A stretch of DNA of 32,770 bases. Origin: a virus. The DNA lies in the IMG/VR virus record IMGVR_UViG_3300030108_005652, positions 1 to 32,770 of that record; one strand, written 5' to 3'. The notes beneath the pieces were generated by a model, which saw only the letters and a list, made by a program, of their open reading frames with translations, made no database searches and was not told where the DNA came from. Shown piece by piece: positions 15,907 to 24,224 of the stretch; position 1 is the first letter of the stretch; the number at the start of each line of letters is the position of its first letter. The position numbers were made by a program, and so were the translations under genes.

Positions 15907-17357
15907 TGGATTTTATAGATAGACCTATGTTACGAGATGTGGGTTTTGGTTCACAATCGCCGACTAATTACGGACCGCTAAACACTTACACATTTGAACC
16001 TACTGCCGATCCAAATACGGTAATATACGTAGAAATAGATAAAGACGGTAAGAAAGTAGAAGGCTCTGAGGTATCTGTAGATTTAACTTTATCCGCAACA
16101 CGTAACCCTGCTGAAGCTTTTAACAGGCAACTAACCGAACGGAGTTTAGGTAGACTACAAACTGCTGTAGGGCTTGGATTGAGTATATTCCCTGGTTATC
16201 GACTAATTGGAGGTGGTTTAGCAGCAGCAGCAACTAGGCTAAGACCATTACTAGCTAAATTAAAACCACCAGCATTTTTTACTAGACAAGGCCCCGAAGT
16301 AGGAAAATATGGAACAACAAGAATTTTTTCGACAACAAATCCCAATCAAATAACTGGTCTAACAGAAACTGGTAAAAATGTTGCCTTAACTGGAGGTGGT
16401 ATTGGTGCTATTGGTGCCTTAGAAACTTTCAAACCAGGTCCAGTAAATATACAACAAGAACTTACAGAGCTACAAAAAGACCCTGATAGACTTAGCGGTA
16501 GTTTATTCGATCCAATAAAGAAACCTGAAGAACCGAAAAAAGAGCCACCAAAAGTTGTAGGTTTTGATACAGCAAAAATATCTAACGTTTTATCTGATGA
16601 AAAGTTTGATGCTTTCTTAAATGCACTTGCTGGTACTTTAAGTACTGGTAGCTTTTCAGCCGCAGGGCAAGCGCCTCTTTTAGCAGCAAAAGCTTTAGAG
16701 GCTAATAAATTTAAAACTATAAAAACAACTGAAGCTAAAACAAACGCAGAATTCAATAAAGAAATATTAACCAACATAAATGAGTTTGAACGAACAGAAA
16801 AGAATTTATCTAGGTTGGAGTATGCAACAAGTTTAGTAGATAAAGGCGCTACAGGTCTATCAGGTCTTTTCGGTAAAGTTTGGACACAAGCATTAGCTTT
16901 AATCAACCAGCGACAAAATATAGATTTTGAAGGGTTAGACCCTAGAACTCAAGCAGACGCAATACTCAACGCTTTAAGACAACAAGATATACAAAAACTT
17001 TTGGGTGAATCTGGTAGAACAATCTCTAACTTAGATAGAGAAATAGTAGCCGAGATATTCGGTAGCATTACAGTCACATCAACTCCAGCAGAAATAAAAG
17101 AAAAACTTAAACAAATAGCATTTAGATACAGAGGGGAAATGAAGAAAAATAGAAATAATATTTTGTCAGGTATTGACTACTTCAACCAAACAAATATGCC
17201 AAGCACTGTTTTAGTGGCTAATGCTGATAGTATTAAAAAAATATTAGACATATCTGATTTTCAAAAATATAAACCGCCTGTTTACGATCCTAAAGCAGAA
17301 GGATTTTTTGACGCTAGTGGTGGTAACGTAATAGACGCTGGTAGCTTAGGAGACTAA
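15906..17357 (+). CDS. Internal virion protein of unknown function
   Basis: A 483-residue protein. The N-terminal 60 residues look beta-rich (NTVIYVEIDKDGKKVEGSEV). A hydrophobic Gly/Ala stretch follows (AVGLGLSIFPGYRLIGGGLA, residues about 87-106). The rest is long helical sequence with many Lys/Asn/Glu (FNKEILTNINEFERTEKNLS). There is no signal peptide. It starts at ATG 15906, overlapping the previous TAA, and ends two bases before the next gene. Large, helical, partly hydrophobic proteins in this position match the ejection proteins of podoviruses by architecture. Direct homology is not something I can assert. Confidence 0.6.
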   Translation: MDFIDRPMLRDVGFGSQSPTNYGPLNTYTFEPTADPNTVIYVEIDKDGKKVEGSEVSVDLTLSATRNPAEAFNRQLTERSLGRLQTAVGLGLSIFPGYRLIGGGLAAAATRLRPLLAKLKPPAFFTRQGPEVGKYGTTRIFSTTNPNQITGLTETGKNVALTGGGIGAIGALETFKPGPVNIQQELTELQKDPDRLSGSLFDPIKKPEEPKKEPPKVVGFDTAKISNVLSDEKFDAFLNALAGTLSTGSFSAAGQAPLLAAKALEANKFKTIKTTEAKTNAEFNKEILTNINEFERTEKNLSRLEYATSLVDKGATGLSGLFGKVWTQALALINQRQNIDFEGLDPRTQADAILNALRQQDIQKLLGESGRTISNLDREIVAEIFGSITVTSTPAEIKEKLKQIAFRYRGEMKKNRNNILSGIDYFNQTNMPSTVLVANADSIKKILDISDFQKYKPPVYDPKAEGFFDASGGNVIDAGSLGD

Positions 17358-17359
17358 TA

Positions 17360-20300
17360 ATGCCACAATACAGAGTTACACTATCTGATGGCAAACAAGT
17401 AATCAAAGAAGCCTCAAGTCCTGAAGAAGCTAAAGCCTTAATCAGAAGAGATATCGAGCAAGTTAATTTTTTTAACAATAAAAATGCTGAGACTGCTGCT
17501 TATTTAGATGATTACTTGTTCGATTACGACGAAGGTGTGCCTAATATCAAAGGTTTAAGATCTGAACTAGCACAAGCAGAAACCTTAGAAGAAAGAGAAA
17601 ATGTCGCTACCACTTTGTTAGGCTCTAGAGGTTATACCTACAATAGTAAAGGCGAAATGGCCCTAACGCATGAGGGTTTAAGAAGATTAGGCTTACCCGT
17701 CAAGTTTAGAACCTTACCAAACGGAGAGCGTATACCAATAAATACGATAATAGATGCAAGACGGTTTGAAGGCTTAGGTGCAACCCTAGCAGATTTTTCT
17801 GGTATTACCGGTCCTGTAATCGGTTCATTAGTGGCTATGGCACCACCCTTTAAGCTTTTTGGTGCAACAAAAAAACTCTTTGGTTTTTTAGGGGGTAAAT
17901 TCGGCACAAGAGCAGCAAATGTGACAACCGCTGCTATAGGGGGTGCTGGTGGTAAAGGTGTAGAAGAGGCCGTAGATTATCTGCAAGGGTATCAAAAACA
18001 AAGTCTTTATGAGGTAGGTGGAGAACTCACACGTGAAGCGGTACTAGGTGGTATTGGCCAAGGTATAGGTGAGGGTATAGGTATAATATTCGCTAACACT
18101 TTAGGTAAAGGAGCCCCTGTCGCTAGTAGCAGACTAGCAGAGCAAGCTGCTTTAGGACGTGATCTTATTGATATACAAAAACTTGACGCATCACTAGGCA
18201 GACCTGCAACAGCAAGAGAATTAGCGGACGCTGTAAAAAAATACGATTATAGTACAGAAATAACTAGCACAGGAGTAGAGCGTTTAAAAAAAGGCGGTTA
18301 TCAACCTGGGGCAGTTCGTTTGTTGCCTGGACCTTACGTAATAAGTCAAGCAGGTTTAGAAAGAGCTCTACCAGGCAGGTTACAAACAATCTTAGAAAAC
18401 ATTTTAGGTAACAAAAGGACTAGAGGAAATATAGATAACTTGAACGCACAAATAAGTAAATTGGTAGGCGACTTGAATGATGAGGCAGCTAAATCAAGCA
18501 GTTACTTTAAAGAGAAACTACAAGCCGGTATCAGTCCAAGGGCAAAAAAATCAATCGAGCAAACTATTAAAAACAAAAAAAATGAATTAGATTTAGCTGT
18601 TAGCCAAAGCAACAAAACCTTAGATGATGCTTTAAAAACCGTTGTTGATGATATCGTAGGAACGACGCAATCTGCTGAAGCATTAGGATCTAGAGAATTT
18701 GGTACTCAACTAATTAGTGCTTTGGATCGTGCACGCAGAGCAATCGATGAAACTTATGGTCCAATTTATAGAGGAATTGATGAAGAAATCACTGCTGTGG
18801 TAAATAAAAATGGATCTGATACATTGCGTATAGCTTTGGCTGAATTATTACGACCTAGAGTGAGAGCCATCAAAGCAGAAATTGCCGACTATAAATCAAG
18901 AATTGCCAATGGTCTAGACGCTACGGGCGACTTACCATCTAACGCTTTAGATGCTTTTGAAAATATTACAAGTAAATTAGACGATATGGTCAAAAACCCA
19001 GCTACACTGAAGCTAGGTGGGCCTGACGGTATATTTGAGTTGACAAAAAATCTCAAACAATACAAATATAATCCTTTGGCAAGGGGACAAATTAACAAAA
19101 TTTACGAAAAAATGAATAAAGAATTAGGCTTTGATGATGTTATTTATAAAGATGGCGAGTTAATACAAATAAAAGATGATCCTATTTTTGGGATTAGCAG
19201 ATCGGGTGGTTTTCTTGATGACATTACAGATTTAAGAAAAACCACTGCGGTGAATAACGCCGGAAGAATTATCCTCAAAAAGGAAACAAATGAATTAGAT
19301 TATTTCCAACCAATCAAAAAACTTACTGTACAAGAAAGAGATGATTTAACTAGAATCGTAGAGGAGTTAAAAAGAACTAATTTAGAATATGCAAAAAAAT
19401 CCGAAGCTTTCGACAGATTGAATATAAAAAGAATAGCTGAGGGTGCAAGAAGAGGTGGCGCAGACGCAGATGAAATATATCAAACCGCTTTTAAGGATGG
19501 AAATTATGCGGACTTACGTGACATTTTCAAAAACCTTGACGAATACGATAATTATTTAGAAAAAATTGGTAAAGCAAATGATGAAACTCTAGTTTCTGCT
19601 AGAGTTAAATCAATTATGAAACAAAAGTTTTTTCAAGAAGGTTTAGAAGAATCTATTGATCCAGTTACAGGCAACATAAGATTCAACGACTTTGGTAAAT
19701 ATATAGCAGACTTTGAGCGAGGTAGGGGTCGTGCTAAATACGATTTATTATTCGGCACTCAAGAAGCTGCAAAAATTCGTGCCTTATCAGGTGAACTGAT
19801 TAAATTAAATCCTAAAATAAAATCCGACGAGGTTTTTGATCTTTTGAAAGGCATGAACATAACTAGAGAAGGCCTTAGAAGTTTAAACAGCGGTTCTAAA
19901 GTACTAGAAAATTTGAAAACAAAAGCAGAAGCTCAAGCAGCACGTGAGGCTTTCGAAAGACAAACTTTTATAACGCAAAGATTAGAAGAGGCAACTGCCG
20001 AAGAAGTAGCTGGACGATTATTCACACCAAAGGCTGCTCCTGATATTGCTAGAGTAAAAAGTTTGCTTAAAGAAGAAGATTTTTTAGAGATTCAAAATGC
20101 AGCTATGGATAAATTAATAAGAACAGCTGTTAAGCCTGGTAGCAAAGGTGAAATTACAGATATATTCAAACCAGGAAATCTAACTAATGCCTTAGATTCG
20201 TACGGTGATGAAACTTTAGATGCTATGTTTGGTGCTGAAATAAGACAAAGTTTACGATATTTAGCTAACACTTTGAATGTTTTAACTAAAGGTGAGGCTG

Positions 20301-20740
20301 GCAGAGGTGCAGGAGCAGGTGGTTTGATAGCTGCTACCTTAGCTATTAGTTTTTTTAATATTGCTGCATTGCCAATGATAACGGCAACGATATTTATGCG
20401 TGGTTTGCTTTCAAGTCCAAATTTTGTTAGAGGTTTAGCACGAACTGACAAAACTTCATTGAGATTAGTTTTAGATTATTTTGATAGAACTTTGAAACAA
20501 TTAGGGGTCAGAGGCGTTGATGAAAGTTTAAGGGAAGCACAAGAACAAATAACAGAGGCAACCGCTGATGTTTTAGACACAGATGAAGTACAAGATCTAA
20601 TTAACACAGGTCGAGCTTCTGTACCTAATGTTAATATGCCTCTACCTGATTTAAGTTCTTATACAAACGTTTCACCAGGTGTCTCAGATACCATACAAAG
20701 AGAACGAGATTTAGGTTTTGGCCCTATAGTAAGTCCTTAG
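17360..20740 (+). CDS. Large internal virion / DNA-ejection protein (gp16-like by position)
   Basis: An 1126-residue protein, mostly predicted helix. The N-terminus (MPQYRVTLSDGKQVIKEASS) resembles a short beta domain seen at the start of large marine-phage internal proteins. A Gly/Ala-rich hydrophobic region lies around residues 143-205, and another near 975-1012 (GGLIAATLAISFFNIAALPM, then ITATIFMRGLL) could span a membrane. Long Lys/Glu-rich coils fill the centre. I see no transglycosylase or lysozyme motif. It is the last gene of the + strand virion block, and its 3' end overlaps by 17 bases the 3' end of the oppositely oriented cyclase gene. Formation of the ejection channel is inferred from size, membrane-like segments and gene order. 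Confidence 0.65.
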   Translation: MPQYRVTLSDGKQVIKEASSPEEAKALIRRDIEQVNFFNNKNAETAAYLDDYLFDYDEGVPNIKGLRSELAQAETLEERENVATTLLGSRGYTYNSKGEMALTHEGLRRLGLPVKFRTLPNGERIPINTIIDARRFEGLGATLADFSGITGPVIGSLVAMAPPFKLFGATKKLFGFLGGKFGTRAANVTTAAIGGAGGKGVEEAVDYLQGYQKQSLYEVGGELTREAVLGGIGQGIGEGIGIIFANTLGKGAPVASSRLAEQAALGRDLIDIQKLDASLGRPATARELADAVKKYDYSTEITSTGVERLKKGGYQPGAVRLLPGPYVISQAGLERALPGRLQTILENILGNKRTRGNIDNLNAQISKLVGDLNDEAAKSSSYFKEKLQAGISPRAKKSIEQTIKNKKNELDLAVSQSNKTLDDALKTVVDDIVGTTQSAEALGSREFGTQLISALDRARRAIDETYGPIYRGIDEEITAVVNKNGSDTLRIALAELLRPRVRAIKAEIADYKSRIANGLDATGDLPSNALDAFENITSKLDDMVKNPATLKLGGPDGIFELTKNLKQYKYNPLARGQINKIYEKMNKELGFDDVIYKDGELIQIKDDPIFGISRSGGFLDDITDLRKTTAVNNAGRIILKKETNELDYFQPIKKLTVQERDDLTRIVEELKRTNLEYAKKSEAFDRLNIKRIAEGARRGGADADEIYQTAFKDGNYADLRDIFKNLDEYDNYLEKIGKANDETLVSARVKSIMKQKFFQEGLEESIDPVTGNIRFNDFGKYIADFERGRGRAKYDLLFGTQEAAKIRALSGELIKLNPKIKSDEVFDLLKGMNITREGLRSLNSGSKVLENLKTKAEAQAAREAFERQTFITQRLEEATAEEVAGRLFTPKAAPDIARVKSLLKEEDFLEIQNAAMDKLIRTAVKPGSKGEITDIFKPGNLTNALDSYGDETLDAMFGAEIRQSLRYLANTLNVLTKGEAGRGAGAGGLIAATLAISFFNIAALPMITATIFMRGLLSSPNFVRGLARTDKTSLRLVLDYFDRTLKQLGVRGVDESLREAQEQITEATADVLDTDEVQDLINTGRASVPNVNMPLPDLSSYTNVSPGVSDTIQRERDLGFGPIVSP

Positions 20741-22481
20741 TATATATTTCTACCGGTTCAGTAATACCTTTCATTTCAACGGGTTTTAATTTTTTTAGTT
20801 TAAAGGTAGATGCTTTTGCCGTATTTTTTGCTATCACTAGATCTTGTCCTACGGCTTTGCAACTAGATTCACACCTTGCAGCTAAATTCACATCAGAACC
20901 GATTGCTGTATAATCGAAACGTGAATCTGACCCCATATTACCTACAACAGCTGGCCCTGAATTTATCCCTATACCAATTTCAATACCTAACTCTGCTGCT
21001 TTTATGTCGTGTCGTATTTGAAGCGCTGTTTGTATAGCTGCGTCTTCATGATTATCTTGATCTAAAGGTGCGTTGAATATAGCCATCATAGCATCACCAA
21101 TATATTTATCGACCATACCCCCGTTGTTTTGGACAGCATTAGCTTGAATGGTCAAGGCCTTGTTCATAATCTCAGTAACTTGTTGCGGATCTAGTTTTTC
21201 TGATAAAGCAGTAAAACCACGCACATCTGTAAATAAAAATGTGCAATATTTCTTTTCACCACCCAACTTCAACAACTCAGGATTGTCTTGCAGACGTTTG
21301 ACTTGTCGTGGGTCAAGGTAATGCTCGAACTGTTTTTTGATTTGTTGTCTTAATTTATACTGTTGTGCGAAGTTCAGGTAGAAAGAAACAGCCCCAACAA
21401 TAAATTCTGACACCAAAGTATAGGAAAAATCTATCAAAATACCTCTACCTATCATTTGAAGCCCTACAAAGCCAGTGGACAAAAATATTGTAAAAAAGCT
21501 TATCAAACCACCTCTAACTGCAAAAGATTGTGTTAGAACCCAAATAAGAAGACAAAAAAATCCTAAAATTAACAACTCCACAGGTAAATGCCAATCTGGT
21601 ATATATGGTGAGTTTGGAATCAGGATTGACTCGGCTAAAGCAGCTTGAATTTTGTGAGGCTCTAATAATTCACCTGAGCTTGTTGCCACTTGTGGCATGA
21701 TGCCTTTACCAGTCACCCCAACAAATACAAATTTATTAGCAACTTGCATTTCAGACAAAGTTGTTTCAGGTGTATCAACCCAACTAATCCACTTTCTGCC
21801 CAAGCTGTCTACTTTAACTGGCGGTATACCTTTTACTCTAATTTCCTCTAAACCGTATTCGTTGGTTTTAATAACATACGTATCAGATCCTGTTAGTAAT
21901 TTATATACTTGTGTGCCAAAGCTTGGTACCCAGCCGTCAGGTATTCGATACATAAGAGGTAGCCGTCTTACTAAGTTATCAACGTCAACAGGTGCAGAGA
22001 CAATACCCTCTAAGCTTGCCTCAGACATACCAGGTATATTTGGTAAATGACCTTCTAATAAAATACCTGGAGCATCTTCGCCTAAAATTACTGTACCTTC
22101 AGGCTTTGGATATTTCTGATTGTCGTAAGAGAAAGTGGCAACAACTGAGGGATATGATATTAACTTTTCTAAGAGGTAGTCATCACCACCATTCTCAAAC
22201 CTATCTTTATCTACAAATGATAACACCCAACCTACCCCTATTGCACCATTTGCAAATATTTCTTCTGTTATCTTAGCTATTCTAGATCTTGGTAGGGGCC
22301 AACCGCCCTCGGCTTGGATAGTAGATTCATCAATATTAATTATAGTAAAGTATTCGCTTGGTTTATGTTTCTCAACAAAAGCATCAAAAACTTTCAGCTT
22401 TAATATTTCTGTAGGAACCGACTGAGTAGCTAAAGGTATTGTCAATACCCCTAGTAAAACTGTAAATATTTTCAATCTCAT
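20724..22481 (-). CDS. CHASE2-domain class III adenylate cyclase
   Basis: A 585-residue membrane protein that should convert ATP to cAMP under control of an extracytoplasmic sensor. An N-terminal hydrophobic helix (residues 4-20) is followed by a CHASE2 sensor (about 25-298) with the family's WPLPRSRIAKI (61-71) and FVFVGVTGKG (251-260) motifs. Three membrane helices follow (about 301-320, 325-344, 347-371). A short linker leads to a class III catalytic domain (about 412-585). The active site is complete: metal aspartates Asp419 (FTDVRGFT) and Asp463 (IGDAMM), adenine-selecting Lys459 and Thr525 (DYTAIG), and transition-state Asn532 and Arg536 (VNLAARCES). The Lys/Thr pair is the adenylate, class IIIb, type. 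The start overlaps the FecR gene stop (ATGA). The closest architecture is bacterial CHASE2 cyclases; finding it in a phage genome is unusual. Confidence 0.93.
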   Translation of the reverse strand: MRLKIFTVLLGVLTIPLATQSVPTEILKLKVFDAFVEKHKPSEYFTIINIDESTIQAEGGWPLPRSRIAKITEEIFANGAIGVGWVLSFVDKDRFENGGDDYLLEKLISYPSVVATFSYDNQKYPKPEGTVILGEDAPGILLEGHLPNIPGMSEASLEGIVSAPVDVDNLVRRLPLMYRIPDGWVPSFGTQVYKLLTGSDTYVIKTNEYGLEEIRVKGIPPVKVDSLGRKWISWVDTPETTLSEMQVANKFVFVGVTGKGIMPQVATSSGELLEPHKIQAALAESILIPNSPYIPDWHLPVELLILGFFCLLIWVLTQSFAVRGGLISFFTIFLSTGFVGLQMIGRGILIDFSYTLVSEFIVGAVSFYLNFAQQYKLRQQIKKQFEHYLDPRQVKRLQDNPELLKLGGEKKYCTFLFTDVRGFTALSEKLDPQQVTEIMNKALTIQANAVQNNGGMVDKYIGDAMMAIFNAPLDQDNHEDAAIQTALQIRHDIKAAELGIEIGIGINSGPAVVGNMGSDSRFDYTAIGSDVNLAARCESSCKAVGQDLVIAKNTAKASTFKLKKLKPVEMKGITEPVEIYTKDLL

Positions 22482-23563
22482 CCTGAGTTTTGTATTACTG
22501 TTATATTGGATTCGTTGCCACCATTTATTTTAACGGTTCTTGTTACCCCATCTTGCGTGAAAGTTATGGTATAAGCTTGATCAGAGTTCAAACTAAATTC
22601 TGCATTTTGTGTAACCTTACGTATTAGTCTGATTGTGCTGCCATCAATAATCGTTGTAATGTTAGTTTCAAGATCTTGGCCAATTTGTGTGCCTTGGATA
22701 TCAACCCCTGCCACTGAACCTAATAGTTCTGTTTCTTGCTCCTCTTCCAACAAGTCTAAAATGTCTAAAAGATCTTCTAAAAAATTTACGTTTAAATAAT
22801 CTATATCTAACTCAGTAAACTCAAAATCAGCGTCTTCTTCCAACAAATCTTCTTCTAAAAAATCTACGTCCAAATCAGTAAAATCTAAGTAATCTTGGGT
22901 TTTATTAGTTGCCTCTTCTCCAGGTAAAGTTTCTTCTTTGGGTGGACTAATAATTAACATGTTATCTATAAACTGTAGATCTATATCTAATGTTACTGGT
23001 TTGCTCGGACTTTTTTCATAAACTCTAGTGGTAGTAGCTTGATACGGTTTGTTAAGAATTACTTGGCCCATAGCTGTAGATACCACTATTTCTCCACTAG
23101 GATCGCCGAACTCATTTGGTAAAAGTATTATCAAAGATTTACCTGTTTCATCTACCGTACAAGTAAAATCTGTTCCTCTAACTGCAATATCAGCGGTCGG
23201 TGTTTTGAGAGCTATGTTACTTTTATTTAGATTGCCTGAAATGAAACGAATAGTGCCACTAGCAAACTGAAGAGCCATTTTGCTGTTACTTGGATTAGCA
23301 TCGTATATGTATTCATCAATTATTAGTGAAGAATGTTCTGTCAGTTTGACGGTAGAGTTATCTAAAAAAGTAATACCGATACGTCCTGCTCTAGTCTGCA
23401 CGTCATCATAAGAATTTATATTAAAATTTAGAACCGCAGGAAAAGGCTCATCTCTAATTATTTGCCCGTAACCTCTAAGTTCAGTAATGTCCCCTATACT
23501 ACTAGCATGTAGTAGAAGTCCCACCGTCACTTTGTACCACACAAAATATCGAATTAGATCCAT
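22478..23563 (-). CDS. Exported FecR-domain protein with acidic repeat
   Basis: A 361-residue protein. Residues 1-20 (YFVWYKVTVGLLLHA core) look like a signal peptide. Residues about 55-135 form a FecR domain with its usual motifs: RIGITFLDNSTVKL, SSLIIDEYIYDA, ASGTIRFISGNLNKS, and ALKTPTADIAVRGTDFTC. Residues about 209-280 are intensely acidic and contain a duplicated motif, FTDLDVDFLEED (228) and FTELDIDYLNVN (249). The C-terminus is beta-rich and ends GGNESNITVIQNSG, reminiscent of a curlin turn. In bacteria, FecR-domain proteins of this stand-alone type are often encoded beside CHASE2 cyclases, as here. The first 62 bases overlap the end of the curlin-like gene in another frame. An internal GTG in the signal region is a possible alternative start but would shorten the signal peptide. 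Confidence 0.88.
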   Translation of the reverse strand: MDLIRYFVWYKVTVGLLLHASSIGDITELRGYGQIIRDEPFPAVLNFNINSYDDVQTRAGRIGITFLDNSTVKLTEHSSLIIDEYIYDANPSNSKMALQFASGTIRFISGNLNKSNIALKTPTADIAVRGTDFTCTVDETGKSLIILLPNEFGDPSGEIVVSTAMGQVILNKPYQATTTRVYEKSPSKPVTLDIDLQFIDNMLIISPPKEETLPGEEATNKTQDYLDFTDLDVDFLEEDLLEEDADFEFTELDIDYLNVNFLEDLLDILDLLEEEQETELLGSVAGVDIQGTQIGQDLETNITTIIDGSTIRLIRKVTQNAEFSLNSDQAYTITFTQDGVTRTVKINGGNESNITVIQNSG

Positions 23564-24224
23564 TTGTTGTAATCTTGAGCCAGTCTCTAGCTAGGGTTGA
23601 TGATTGTGTAATAGTAAAAGTGTTTGAACTACCATCTAAATCTAAATAAAAATAACCACTATCGCTGGCACTTGTGCCGGCATAACCACTTCCTACGAAA
23701 GTAAGTTCATTGCCATCTCCAAAAACATCTACATAGTTAGTAGCATTTTCGTAGTCAATATCAAATTCAAAATCGTTGTTATCTCCATCTATAATCCAAT
23801 CTAAGTCTAAATAATCGGCGTTGGATGCTTCACCTATTTCAATATCGAAAATATTGCTTCCACCTGAGACCTGTACATTTAGATTGGCGTAATCTGCTGA
23901 ATATGCACCATTACTGTTCAACAAGATATCAAGCACGTTAGAATCTCCTTGGAAATCAAAATAACCTGTAACGTTATCTGAATTTATGCCATCTGATCTG
24001 AATATATTGCTACTTCCTATTTGATTAATAGTAAGAGTCATATCTGTACCATCTAAGTCTAAAGCAGTCATAGTGCCGGAAACAGCACTTGTGCCACCAA
24101 TTAAGTTATTACTACCAAGCTGTTCTAATTTGATAGTAGCATTCGAACCAGTTTGCTCAACGAATATCTCATCGTCTGCCAATAAACCAAAAGATAAAAG
24201 TAAAAAAATTATACGCATAATCAT
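23502..24224 (-). CDS. Curlin-like repeat protein (candidate CsgA/CsgB-type fibre subunit)
   Basis: A 240-residue exported protein. Residues 1-16 form a signal peptide (MIMRIIFLLLSFGLLA). The mature chain begins at once with two near-canonical curlin repeats, QTGSNATIKLEQLGSN (24-39), and a third at QIGSSN (68). Degenerate turns of the form xGxxN follow at about 91, 119, 145, 167, 196 and 219, with aliphatic/aromatic residues alternating between them. The protein is very rich in Asp/Ser/Asn, almost free of Lys, and has two Cys near the end (228, 240). Curlin subunits stack such turns into a beta-helix amyloid and leave the cell through CsgG, which is the gene just upstream (ATGA overlap). The classical N-terminal CsgG-targeting segment before the repeats is not evident. 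The spacing is looser than in CsgA, so fibre formation is inference. Confidence 0.72.
   Translation of the reverse strand: MIMRIIFLLLSFGLLADDEIFVEQTGSNATIKLEQLGSNNLIGGTSAVSGTMTALDLDGTDMTLTINQIGSSNIFRSDGINSDNVTGYFDFQGDSNVLDILLNSNGAYSADYANLNVQVSGGSNIFDIEIGEASNADYLDLDWIIDGDNNDFEFDIDYENATNYVDVFGDGNELTFVGSGYAGTSASDSGYFYLDLDGSSNTFTITQSSTLARDWLKITTNGSNSIFCVVQSDGGTSTTC

Noticed and set aside
21697-22276. Two + strand open frames of 94-117 residues
   Set aside because: They are shadows of the cyclase gene, with no ribosome site, domain or plausible composition.
20724-22481. A Pycsar-type anti-phage cyclase
   Set aside because: The protein is a CHASE2 membrane sensor cyclase with adenylate-type Lys/Thr residues, and no effector gene with TM or TIR domain is adjacent.
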